A stretch of DNA of 12,762 nucleotides, taken from the NCBI GenBank assembly GCA_020053615.1, contig JAGVMW010000159.1, positions 1-12,762 on the forward strand. Direction: 5' to 3'. The position numbers and the translations under genes were made by a program. A model generated the notes under the pieces. That model saw only the letters and a program-made list of their open reading frames with translations, was not told the DNA's origin and did not search any database. Source of the stretch: an archaeon. Its GTDB lineage: Archaea; Nanobdellota; Nanobdellia; Woesearchaeales; GW2011-AR9. Positions 1 to 5,353 of this stretch are shown one piece after another (position 1 is the first letter of the stretch; every line of letters starts with the position of its first letter).

Positions 1-41
1 GGCGGGGTACAAGAAATGAAGAAACTACTTCATTTCTGTAC

Positions 42-59
42 AGAAGGCTTCGGCCTTCT
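42..59 (+). terminator. Hairpin with TTCG tetraloop
   Basis: AGAAGGC and GCCTTCT form a perfect 7-bp stem closed by TTCG, an extra-stable RNA tetraloop. It lies just 3' of another 10-bp stem. No long T-run follows, so a terminator role for an upstream gene is only a guess; it could also belong to a structured RNA cut by the window edge. Confidence 0.3.
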
Positions 60-132
60 TGTATCTGTCAACAGCACAGGGAGTTTTCAAAGTTTGTTCC
101 ACCCCACCAAAATAACTGATTAAAAAATCAAG

Positions 133-154
133 CCCAATCACCGTAAGCGGTGGG
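133..154 (+). repeat. GC-rich dispersed hairpin repeat, copy 1
   Basis: The core stem is CACCG (139-143) with CGGTG (148-152) around loop TAAG, flanked by CCC (133-135) and GGG. The same architecture recurs at 4137-4159 with CGCCG/CGGCG and loop CAAG. The A-T pair here is replaced by a G-C pair there, a compensatory change that keeps the stem. It lies 25 bases before the ATPase start codon. Confidence 0.55.
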
Positions 155-178
155 ATGTCACAAACAAATGAATAACCC

Positions 179-1588
179 ATGAAATTTTACAACCGCAAAC
201 AGGAACTGGGACAAATATTGTCATTTCTTAACTCTAAAAACCCCACCCTAATTATCGTCAAAGGATTAAGAAGGGTAGGTAAGACCAGACTAATATTAGA
301 AGCACTCAGCTCCAAAGAATACATTAATCTGTTTATTCCAAAAGATAAAACCCCGCAACTCTTTCTGGAAGAAGTAGCAAAAGAAAAAGGTCTTCCACGG
401 TTTACTCAAATCTACGACTTGCTTAAATATCTCTTTGAGAAATATGAATATGTTTTCTTTGATGAATTCCAAAATTTTTATTCTTTGGACAAAAGCGTTT
501 ATTCCGATATCCAAAAACTCTTTGATGAATTAAAGTGGAAAAATAAAAAAATATGTATTTTAGTTACTGGTTCCAGCTACTCATTAATTCAAAAAATATT
601 TTATGATTATTCCAAAGCTTTGTACGGTCGAAAAGACTTAGAAATAAATCTGGAGGAACTGGATCAATTTACAGTATTAAATATTCTTAGTGATTTAGGA
701 ATAAAAAATTTAGAAGAACAGATTAAGTTTTATCTGGTTTTTGGAGGAATGCCTAAATTTTACGAACTGCTGGAAAAGATACCAAAAAGTTCTTTTCGTG
801 AAATAATTAAATTATGGTATACCCAATCGAAAAGCGTATTTGAAGAAGGGAACTCCATATTGATTAGCGAGTTCGGAAACTCTTATAAATCTTTTTTCAG
901 TATTTTAGAAGCTATAGCTCAAAGTAAAACAAAACTATCTGAGATCGCATCTATTTTTGGAAATGACTCGCTCAGAACTAATCGATACCTCGATTTAGCT
1001 AGAAAACAGTTTAATCTGGTGGGCAGAAGAACACCAATAACAGAAGATGCAGGAAAGTCACGTCGGGGAAGTTACTTCATCAAAAACAAATTCCTGCGAT
1101 TTTGGTTCTGCTTTGTAAAAAGATATGAAGCATACTATGAGCAAAACCGCTCTTCTGAACTCAGCAATATTTTTGACCGAGATATCAATACTTATTTGGG
1201 AAGAGAATTTGAGGAATTCTGTCGAAACTTAATTCCAAAAATTTTTCCAGACCGATTTGAAAGTATTGGAGGGCAGTGGGGGACCATGCTTTCTGCTCCG
1301 AAAGAGAACAATCAATACGAGATAGATATTTGTGCCCTAAATAATAAGTCTAAAGAGATATTGTTTGGAGAATGCAAGTGGAAAGAAGACGTTGACCAAA
1401 ACCAAATCTTAGCCAAACTCAAGAAAAAATCGCAAGAGGTAAGCTGGAACAAAGATTCGCGGAAAGAGAGCTATGTAATTTTTGCGAAGTCATTCAAATA
1501 TAGAGAAGCGGATATTTTATCTGCAGGATTAAATAAAGAAACAGAAGTTCATCTTATAGATTTAAAAGAGATGGCTAAACTGCTGTGA
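179..1588 (+). CDS. AAA-type archaeal ATPase with C-terminal nuclease-like (DUF234-type) domain
   Basis: This 469-residue protein belongs to the archaeal ATPase_2 family, STAND/AAA-like P-loop ATPases of largely unknown cellular role. Visible motifs are the N-terminal YNR..EL signature, Walker A GLRRVGKT (residues 29-36), Walker B VFFDEFQ (92-98) and sensor-1-like VTGSS (129-133). A helical, winged-helix-like middle (about 235-310) follows. The C-terminal part (about 335-450) looks like the DUF234/PD-(D/E)XK fold: REFEEFC (342-348), EIDI (381-384) and GECKW (397-401) supply the expected E, D and ExK residues. No signal peptide or membrane segment is visible. Neither a Shine-Dalgarno nor a close TATA box precedes the ATG, so the start rests on the conserved N-terminus. 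It converges on the methyltransferase-kinase gene. Family assignment is firm; the DNA-cleaving role is inferred. Confidence 0.85.
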   Translation: MKFYNRKQELGQILSFLNSKNPTLIIVKGLRRVGKTRLILEALSSKEYINLFIPKDKTPQLFLEEVAKEKGLPRFTQIYDLLKYLFEKYEYVFFDEFQNFYSLDKSVYSDIQKLFDELKWKNKKICILVTGSSYSLIQKIFYDYSKALYGRKDLEINLEELDQFTVLNILSDLGIKNLEEQIKFYLVFGGMPKFYELLEKIPKSSFREIIKLWYTQSKSVFEEGNSILISEFGNSYKSFFSILEAIAQSKTKLSEIASIFGNDSLRTNRYLDLARKQFNLVGRRTPITEDAGKSRRGSYFIKNKFLRFWFCFVKRYEAYYEQNRSSELSNIFDRDINTYLGREFEEFCRNLIPKIFPDRFESIGGQWGTMLSAPKENNQYEIDICALNNKSKEILFGECKWKEDVDQNQILAKLKKKSQEVSWNKDSRKESYVIFAKSFKYREADILSAGLNKETEVHLIDLKEMAKLL

Positions 1589-1616
1589 AAAACAAAGCTA
1601 TTTCTTCACTTGGATA

Positions 1617-2834
1617 TCAGTTCCTCAACGGGTTTAATATTATTTTAAAGTTAGATTTATCCATTTTATATGCTTGAGCCGCAGTTCTAAGCAGTTCAAC
1701 CTTCACTTTAATCCCTTTCTGTCCCAATTCATTCTTACTTCGGCACAACCATTCTACTAATTGAGTTACGTTAGTTGGAGCTAGGGTTTCTTTGCATCGC
1801 TCAAAGTCAATCATGATTGGTTCATCTTTACGATTTACTTCATCTTTACTACTTACTATAATATGCTTGTGCGGATGATGCATCTCCTGCTTACTTACGC
1901 CTAGTTGATCCATCGTCAACCCTTGGATTAATATTTTTTCCAGAATTGGAATTATTTCTTCTTTGGAATGTTCTTTTATCCAATCCATGATTCTTTTCCC
2001 TTCGATAAATTCCATTACTACATAATTAGTCCCAGAAAAATATAATTTTGGTCCGATATTTTTTTCATTTAGAATTTTCAGCCACCTGGCTTCGTTTTTA
2101 ATTCGATTGGAAGCTTTGCTAGTACTGTTTTCTACTTTGATGGCAATTTTTACTGTTTTTTTTGAAGAGAAATGAGATTTGATATTATAATCAGTATTCC
2201 AAGTTCCAGAATATACCATTCCGCGATGCCCTTTGGTCAAATAATGTACATCACTAACGCCTTTCCGTTCCAGTTCGTGAAGTATATCACTTTTATGAAT
2301 TGAGTAAACATATAATTCTTCGAAGAAAGGCAACTTTTCTTTAACTAACTCTTGTGCTTCAAATAGATTATGAGAAATAATTTCATCAATTTTAGTTTTA
2401 TTGGTTAAGGATGAAAATAGAAATAATATTTTTCCTTTTGGAGCAAGAAATTTAGCGGCTTGATGAAAAAAGCGCTCAGATATTTCCCAGCCTTTCTTTC
2501 CACCGTAGAGGGCCGCATCTTCTATACCTGCATCCTGAGGAAGATAAGGTGGATTGAAGATGATTATGTCAAACTTACATTCTACGTTAGAAAATAAGTT
2601 GCTGACAAGTATTTGAATTTTTTTGAATTTGTTTTTTGTGACGATTTCTTGGAAACGTTTTACTGCTTCTGGATTTATATCCACTGCTATTACTTCTCGA
2701 ACTAATTTGTTTCCGGCGGCTGCTACGGCTTGGATTCCCGAACCGGTGCCTAAGTCCAGCACTCTGCCTAAAGCATACTTTTTTACTTGCTTCTCTAGCA
2801 GAAAAGAGTCCTCCTGCGGTTCGTAAATCATCAT
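1617..2834 (-). CDS. HemK2-like protein methyltransferase fused to COG2112-type kinase-like domain
   Basis: Two domains make up this 405-residue protein. Residues 1-185 are a class I SAM-dependent methyltransferase of the HemK2/Mtq2 (PrmC-related) type, with YEPQEDSFLL at the N-terminus, SAM motif DLGTGSG (27-33) and NPPY (94-97). Archaeal and eukaryotic relatives methylate the Gln of the GGQ motif in release factor 1. Residues about 195-365 resemble archaeal COG2112 kinase-like proteins: glycine-rich loop GHRGMVYSG (202-210), AIKVEN with Lys233, NEA with Glu248, hinge VVMEFIEG (272-279), HHPHKHIIV (319-327) and MIDFE (341-345). The HxD aspartate of ordinary kinases is not evident and DFG reads DFE, so catalysis is uncertain. 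The two families are usually separate proteins. A TATA-like element at 2857-2866 lies about 27 bp before ATG 2834; ATG 2831 is an equal alternative. Confidence 0.85.
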   Translation of the reverse strand: MMIYEPQEDSFLLEKQVKKYALGRVLDLGTGSGIQAVAAAGNKLVREVIAVDINPEAVKRFQEIVTKNKFKKIQILVSNLFSNVECKFDIIIFNPPYLPQDAGIEDAALYGGKKGWEISERFFHQAAKFLAPKGKILFLFSSLTNKTKIDEIISHNLFEAQELVKEKLPFFEELYVYSIHKSDILHELERKGVSDVHYLTKGHRGMVYSGTWNTDYNIKSHFSSKKTVKIAIKVENSTSKASNRIKNEARWLKILNEKNIGPKLYFSGTNYVVMEFIEGKRIMDWIKEHSKEEIIPILEKILIQGLTMDQLGVSKQEMHHPHKHIIVSSKDEVNRKDEPIMIDFERCKETLAPTNVTQLVEWLCRSKNELGQKGIKVKVELLRTAAQAYKMDKSNFKIILNPLRN

Positions 2835-2856
2835 GAAGTATCCAAAACCTTATTAA

Positions 2857-2866
2857 TTGATAAAAA
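2857..2866 (-). promoter_or_regulatory. TATA box for methyltransferase-kinase gene
   Basis: On the minus strand this reads TTTTATCAAT, centred about 27 bp before the ATG at 2834, the spacing expected for a leaderless archaeal transcript. The sequence is AT-rich, so the match is moderate. Confidence 0.45.
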
Positions 2867-2894
2867 TTACCTTAAAAACATAGGTATAGCATCT

Positions 2895-3063
2895 TCAAAA
2901 CCCTTGATGAAGATATCGATTGCTCTATCGAGTCACTTCGTTCGTGAGTTGCCTGTCGGCAACCGTTCCCGGATGGAGCAACCTGTTGCATCAGCAACAT
3001 TGAGAGACCGCAGTCGAACTTACCTCGCGACGAGCTCGCTTCATCAAATAAATGAGGTTTTGA
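2895..3063 (+). ncRNA. Candidate structured RNA or inverted-repeat element
   Basis: Two terminal helices close the element: TCAAAACC (2895-2902) with GGTTTTGA (3056-3063), 8 bp, and TTGATGAAG (2904-2912) with CTTCATCAA (3039-3047), 9 bp. Between them lie short stem-loops: 2916-2920/2927-2931, 2933-2936/2944-2947, GTTGCC-TGTC-GGCAAC (2948-2963) and TGTTGC-ATCA-GCAACA (2984-2999). Near the 3' side, GCGA (3027-3030) can pair with TCGC (3036-3039). GCAAC at 2978-2982 offers alternative pairing to GTTGC. Bases 3004-3017 are shared exactly with 4451-4464. It could be a leader RNA of the aminopeptidase gene, a stand-alone RNA, or a MITE-like repeat; the sequence alone does not decide. The strand is assumed. 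Confidence 0.45.
3004..3017 (+). repeat. 14-bp dispersed repeat, copy 1
   Basis: GAGACCGCAGTCGA occurs here and identically at 4451-4464, with a diverged inverted copy near 7825-7844. All three are intergenic. Confidence 0.55.
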
Positions 3064-3067
3064 CCTG

Positions 3068-4129
3068 ATGATGCTATACTCCTATCCTAAAAAAATGAAA
3101 CTAAAAGAATTCCAACAATATCTGAAACAAGAAAAAATAGACCTAACTGTATTTATTCATCCGGATATTAATATTACTTACTTTACTCAACTAAAACCGT
3201 CTTTTGCGCTGCTGGTGATAACTCCTACTACTGCTTCTTTTTATCTTTCCGGATTGGATGATGCTCCTAAACTTAAATGCATTTCGGTTAAGGTGCTGAA
3301 GAAAGGCTGGGAAAAGAAACTGGCTAATCCTAAAGTTAAACGAGTGGGAATAAATAAAGATGTAATTTCAGTTGGCTTCTGGGAGAAGCTCCATAAAATC
3401 TTTCCAAAAGCAAAATTAGTGGATGTTTCTGGTGAATTAAAAAAGTTGAGAGCGCAGAAGACAGTAGAGGAAATTAAGAAAATAGCTCATGCCTGCAAAG
3501 TAACTGATGATGCATTTAATGAATTGATTAATCACTGGAAAAAATACAAATTTAAAACCGAACAAGATGTATCCCATTTTATGGAAGAATATTTCAGCAA
3601 GCATAATTGTACTACTGCTTTTCCGACTATCGTGGCTATGGGAAAGAATGCAGCTATTCCGCATTACAATACTTCTAATTGTAAATTGAAGCGAGGGTTT
3701 TTATTGCTGGATTTTGGTGCGAGTTACCAAAATTATAATGCTGATTGCTCCCGCACAGTGTTTATTGGTAATCCAAATAAAGCGGAAAAGAAATTGTATG
3801 AATTACTGCTGAAAGCTCAACAGAATGCGACAGCTCAAATTAAAGAAGGAAAAACATTCTGGGAATTGCAGCAATTAGTGAGAATGCAGTTGGGAAAATA
3901 TTCTTCACATTTTATTCATCTGTTAGGTCATGGAGTAGGAATAGAGATCCATGAAGCGCCGTCTTTTTCTATGGAAGCAAAAGAGAAAATAAAGAATGGA
4001 CAGGTGTTTACTATCGAGCCGGGGATTTATTTCCCTAAGAAATGCGGTTTGCGCATTGAAGATACGATTCTATTTGGTGGAAAGGTTAAAGTGCTAACGA
4101 AGTCGAAGAAAGAGTTGATAACATTATAA
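3068..4129 (+). CDS. M24 family metallopeptidase, Xaa-Pro aminopeptidase/prolidase-like
   Basis: This is a cytosolic two-metal peptidase that probably removes N-terminal residues ahead of proline or cleaves X-Pro dipeptides. The N-terminal creatinase-like domain (about 10-125) precedes the pita-bread catalytic domain (about 130-353). All five metal ligands can be read: Asp215 (LLLDFGA), Asp226 (NADCSRT), His288 (GHGVGIEIHE), Glu317 (TIEPGIY) and Glu331 (LRIEDT). His199 (IPHY) and His295 fit the usual substrate-side histidines. Total length of about 350 fits the PepQ/PepP-like archaeal group. The start is uncertain: ATG codons at 3068, 3071 and 3095 are in frame, and family N-termini usually begin like MKLKEF, favouring 3095. 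The gene follows a structured leader-like element and ends 7 bases before a GC-rich hairpin repeat. Exact specificity cannot be told from sequence. Confidence 0.92.
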   Translation: MMLYSYPKKMKLKEFQQYLKQEKIDLTVFIHPDINITYFTQLKPSFALLVITPTTASFYLSGLDDAPKLKCISVKVLKKGWEKKLANPKVKRVGINKDVISVGFWEKLHKIFPKAKLVDVSGELKKLRAQKTVEEIKKIAHACKVTDDAFNELINHWKKYKFKTEQDVSHFMEEYFSKHNCTTAFPTIVAMGKNAAIPHYNTSNCKLKRGFLLLDFGASYQNYNADCSRTVFIGNPNKAEKKLYELLLKAQQNATAQIKEGKTFWELQQLVRMQLGKYSSHFIHLLGHGVGIEIHEAPSFSMEAKEKIKNGQVFTIEPGIYFPKKCGLRIEDTILFGGKVKVLTKSKKELITL

Positions 4130-4136
4130 TGAAGCT

Positions 4137-4159
4137 CCCAATCGCCGCAAGCGGCGGGG
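4137..4159 (+). repeat. GC-rich dispersed hairpin repeat, copy 2
   Basis: CGCCG (4143-4147) pairs with CGGCG (4152-4156) around CAAG, flanked by CCC (4137-4139) and GGG. It shares the CCCAATC...AAGCGG frame with the copy at 133-154 and starts 8 bases after the aminopeptidase stop, so it may also help end transcription. No T-run follows. Confidence 0.55.
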
Positions 4160-4180
4160 TAAATCCCGAAAAATTTAATC

Positions 4181-4324
4181 GAAGTTGTTGCGAAACTCTT
4201 CCATCATGCTTGTGTGAGGCCTGTTCCGCTTCTCAACTTCGCTTTGCTCAGGTCGGATTGCAGAACTCTACGAGACTAGCTCCATGGGCAGATACACACA
4301 AGCATTTATTTTCGCAACAACCTC
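4181..4324. repeat. Long imperfect palindrome (about 140 nt), MITE-like or structured RNA
   Basis: The outer arm GTTGTTGCGAAA (4184-4195) is the exact reverse complement of 4310-4321. A second arm, ATGCTTGTGTG (4206-4216), is the exact reverse complement of 4295-4305. The arms are separated by 10 bases on one side and 4 on the other. CGAAGTTG (4180-4187) can instead pair with CAACTTCG (4234-4241), so two folds compete. The centre is more GC-rich than the surroundings. An open frame crossing this region (4129-4347) is cysteine-rich, low in similarity to anything recognised, and is best explained as repeat sequence. No transposase or target duplication is visible. Confidence 0.5.
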
Positions 4325-4340
4325 AATCTTCCCCAAAAAC

Positions 4341-4348
4341 CTTATAAA
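4341..4348 (+). promoter_or_regulatory. TATA-like element after the palindrome
   Basis: CTTATAAA follows an AAAAAC tract, the same context seen before other start sites in this window. A transcript would begin near 4371. No gene starts there, so it may serve the RNA region ahead of the tRNA. Confidence 0.35.
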
Positions 4349-4370
4349 AACATCTCATTTTTAACAAAAA

Positions 4371-4382
4371 GTATTTAAATAC
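4371..4382 (+). promoter_or_regulatory. TATA box, self-complementary, upstream of tRNA-Pro
   Basis: GTATTTAAATAC is a perfect 12-bp palindrome containing a strong archaeal TATA core. A start is predicted near 4403, which would give a tRNA precursor with a leader of about 73 nt. The last two bases overlap the 5' arm of the hairpin at 4381-4447. Confidence 0.5.
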
Positions 4383-4447
4383 ATCAAACGCACGAGAGAA
4401 TCTTAATAGAAATGGAGCAATTTGAATGCAGCCCGTGTGTTTGATGT
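4381..4447 (+). other. 14-bp stem hairpin ahead of tRNA-Pro
   Basis: Bases 4381-4394 pair with 4434-4447 in 14 consecutive pairs, 13 Watson-Crick and one G.T (4390/4438), enclosing a 39-base loop. The hairpin starts inside the TATA palindrome and ends 28 bases before the tRNA. If transcription starts near 4403 the RNA would lack the 5' arm, so it may act at the DNA level, be a repeat, or be transcribed from the upstream TATA at 4341. Confidence 0.45.
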
Positions 4448-4450
4448 TAG

Positions 4451-4464
4451 GAGACCGCAGTCGA
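4451..4464 (+). repeat. 14-bp dispersed repeat, copy 2
   Basis: This is identical to 3004-3017 and lies 11 bases before the tRNA 5' end. The wider stretch GTTAGGAGACCGCAGTCGAG (4446-4465) matches, as reverse complement, 18 of 20 bases at 7825-7844. Confidence 0.55.
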
Positions 4465-4499
4465 GTACAGGCTATGGGGCTGTGTTGTAGCTTGGTCTA

Positions 4500-4530
4500 G
4501 TTCCTCTACCCAGAGGTTGGGAAGCAACTA
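4500..4530 (+). other. Putative D-loop intron of tRNA-Pro
   Basis: Thirty-one bases interrupt the D-loop, which would otherwise read GGTCTA then TCATC. The insert can form CCTCT-ACCC-AGAGG (4503-4516), or TTCC/GGAA (4501-4504/4520-4523), or a TAGTT/AACTA closure (4498-4502/4526-4530). The direct repeat CTA at each edge allows four equivalent boundary choices. Confidence 0.6.
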
Positions 4531-4567
4531 TCATCGGTCGCTTGGGACGATCAGACCCCGGTTCAAA

Positions 4568-4589
4568 TGCGCTGAAAAGGCGATGAAAG
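4568..4589 (+). other. T-loop intron (position 59/60) of tRNA-Pro
   Basis: The boundaries come from a canonical bulge-helix-bulge with a 4-bp central helix and two 3-nt bulges. The internal intron stem is CGCT/GGCG (4570-4573/4579-4582) with loop GAAAA. Excision restores a 7-base TTCAAAT loop. Confidence 0.8.
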
Positions 4590-4607
4590 TCCGGGCAGCC
4601 CCATTCA

Positions 4608-4616
4608 TTTATATTA
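4608..4616 (+). promoter_or_regulatory. TATA-like element between tRNA-Pro and eL43
   Basis: TTTATATTA lies 39 bp before the eL43 ATG and would give a leader of about 12 nt. That leader would just include the GAGGT motif at 4637-4641, a fair Shine-Dalgarno 9 bases before the start. Confidence 0.4.
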
Positions 4617-4650
4617 CAATTAAAATTAACATTAATGAGGTATAAGAAAC

Positions 4651-4866
4651 ATGGGTTTAACTAACAGATTTGGAGCACGATATGGAAGAAGACCTAAAAC
4701 TAAATTTGGTCAGATAGAAGAATTACAGAGAACTAAATACAAATGTCCTTATTGCAGTAAAGAAGGAGTAAAGAGATTATCTTTAGGTATCTGGGAATGC
4801 AGAAAGTGCGATGTGAAATTTGCTGCTCGAGCATATACGTTAAGCAGCGCAAAAACTGAAGCTTAG
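4651..4866 (+). CDS. rpl37ae: Large-subunit ribosomal protein eL43 (L37Ae)
   Basis: This is a 71-residue zinc-ribbon protein of the archaeal/eukaryotic 50S/60S subunit. The MGLTNRFGARYGRR start and the paired CPYC (residues 33-36) and CRKC (51-54) knuckles are diagnostic for eL43, and the length is usual for the family. A GAGGT motif at 4637-4641 supports the ATG. The gene leads a cluster with rpoP and prefoldin beta, a gene order common in archaea. The stop TAG shares bases with the Shine-Dalgarno of rpoP. Confidence 0.96.
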   Translation: MGLTNRFGARYGRRPKTKFGQIEELQRTKYKCPYCSKEGVKRLSLGIWECRKCDVKFAARAYTLSSAKTEA

Positions 4867-4870
4867 GTGA
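4866..4870 (+). promoter_or_regulatory. Shine-Dalgarno of rpoP
   Basis: GGTGA lies 6 bases before the rpoP ATG and begins on the last base of the eL43 stop codon, tying translation of the two genes together. Confidence 0.6.
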
Positions 4871-4876
4871 ACAAAA

Positions 4877-5008
4877 ATGTATTACGTCTGTTTTGATTGT
4901 GGAAAGAAAGTTGAAGATGAGTATATTGCTAAAATCAGATGCCCTTATTGCGGCGGAAAAGTACTGTACAAAGATCGTAGAACGGTAGTTAAGATAAAAG
5001 CGAAATAA
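4877..5008 (+). CDS. rpoP: DNA-directed RNA polymerase subunit P (Rpb12-like)
   Basis: This 43-residue zinc-binding subunit of archaeal RNA polymerase corresponds to eukaryotic Rpb12 and helps hold the Rpo3/Rpo11 assembly platform. The sequence starts MYYVCFDCGKKV and carries two CxxC pairs, CFDC (residues 5-8) and CPYC (22-25), followed by GGKVLYKDR, all typical of RpoP. Length is normal for this very small family. It sits 10 bases after eL43 and 3 bases before prefoldin beta, so the three are almost certainly one transcript. Confidence 0.95.
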   Translation: MYYVCFDCGKKVEDEYIAKIRCPYCGGKVLYKDRRTVVKIKAK

Positions 5009-5011
5009 AAC

Positions 5012-5344
5012 ATGACTTCTAATAAAATCGCCCAATTGCAATTGTTGCAGCAGAACCTACAGAATATTATGGCGCAGAAACAACAGTTCCAAAGTCAGTT
5101 AGTAGAAATGGAATCCGCTTTGTCCGAGTTGAAAAAGACTGATAAAGCGTATAAAATTGTGAGCAAATTGATGTTAGCCACTTCTAAGCCAGAACTGGAA
5201 AAAGAGTTAATGGAAAAGAAGGAAGTGGTAGAAATACGTTTAAAGAATTTTACCCAGCAGGAAGAGCGGATGCAGAAGAGCGTTGAAGAGCAGCAGCAGG
5301 AAGTAGTGAAAGAGCTGCAAGGGAAAAAGGAGAAGAAGAAATAG
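5012..5344 (+). CDS. pfdB: Prefoldin subunit beta
   Basis: This is the beta subunit of the archaeal prefoldin hexamer, a jellyfish-shaped co-chaperone that captures unfolded chains for the thermosome. The 110 residues form two long heptad-rich helices (about 1-45 and 68-110) joined by a short beta-hairpin stretch, AYKIVSKLMLATSK (46-59), which matches the conserved beta-class core. The C-terminus is highly charged and ends in a lysine-rich tail. The ATG is three bases past the rpoP stop with no Shine-Dalgarno of its own, consistent with translational coupling. It converges on the TrmB-family gene with only 9 bases between. Confidence 0.93.
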   Translation: MTSNKIAQLQLLQQNLQNIMAQKQQFQSQLVEMESALSELKKTDKAYKIVSKLMLATSKPELEKELMEKKEVVEIRLKNFTQQEERMQKSVEEQQQEVVKELQGKKEKKK

Positions 5345-5353
5345 AATAATTAC

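Larger units (their letters stand above)
1..178. other. Intergenic region with adjacent hairpins
   Basis: No convincing gene is seen here. Two neighbouring stem-loops occupy the first 60 bases. One pairs 12-21 with 28-37 (10 bp, six-base loop) and can extend with GTAC 7-10 against 38-41. The other pairs 42-48 with 53-59 around a TTCG tetraloop. They compete for bases 38-41, and 8-15 is also complementary to 56-63, so alternative folds exist. A 5-bp hairpin (117-121 with 126-130) and a GC-rich repeat hairpin (133-154) follow. Bases 103-108 (CCCACC) can also pair with 149-154. The opening bases GGCGGGGTA match the 3' end of the related repeat at 4137-4161 and may be the tail of another copy. 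No TATA box sits at leaderless spacing before the next gene. Confidence 0.5.
2835..3067. other. Divergent intergenic region, densely structured
   Basis: The 233 bases between the divergent methyltransferase-kinase and aminopeptidase genes hold no convincing gene. They carry promoter-like AT-rich tracts (2844-2877), then a more GC-rich stretch with a chain of small hairpins enclosed by long inverted repeats, described separately. A TATA-like CCTTAAAAAC at 2870-2879 on the plus strand could start a transcript near 2898-2900, close to the 5' edge of the structured element. Confidence 0.55.
4476..4603 (+). tRNA. tRNA-Pro(TGG) with T-loop intron and D-loop insertion
   Basis: The acceptor stem GGGGCTG (4476-4482) pairs with CAGCCCC (4596-4602), with discriminator A4603. 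The anticodon arm is GGTCG (4536-4540)/CGATC (4548-4552) around CTTGGGA, giving anticodon TGG at 4543-4545. The T-stem is 4557-4561/4591-4595. A 22-nt insertion splits the T-loop at position 59/60 and forms a textbook bulge-helix-bulge: T-stem, 4-bp TTCA (4562-4565)/TGAA (4584-4587), with 3-nt bulges AAT (4566-4568) and AGT (4588-4590). Cutting after the second bulge base removes 4568-4589. A 31-nt insertion lies in the D-loop between two CTA repeats, so its edges are ambiguous (4497-4527 to 4500-4530); no strict bulge-helix-bulge was found there. Removing both leaves 75 nt. The 10-25 D-arm pair is weak (T-T). CCA is not encoded. Confidence 0.88.

Noticed and set aside
2904..3070. Possible C/D box guide RNA (TGATGA near 2905-2910, CTGATGA at 3065)
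   Set aside because: Spacing is far larger than the usual 50-60 nt, no internal D'/C' boxes were found, and the TGATGAAG bases are better explained by pairing with 3039-3047.
4129..4347. 72-codon plus-strand open frame, cysteine-rich
   Set aside because: It overlaps the hairpin repeat and the 140-nt palindrome, begins at the aminopeptidase stop, and has no recognisable domain. Its composition follows the repeat DNA.
4733..5041. 102-codon minus-strand frame
   Set aside because: It lies opposite eL43 and rpoP, both certain genes, and has no domain features.
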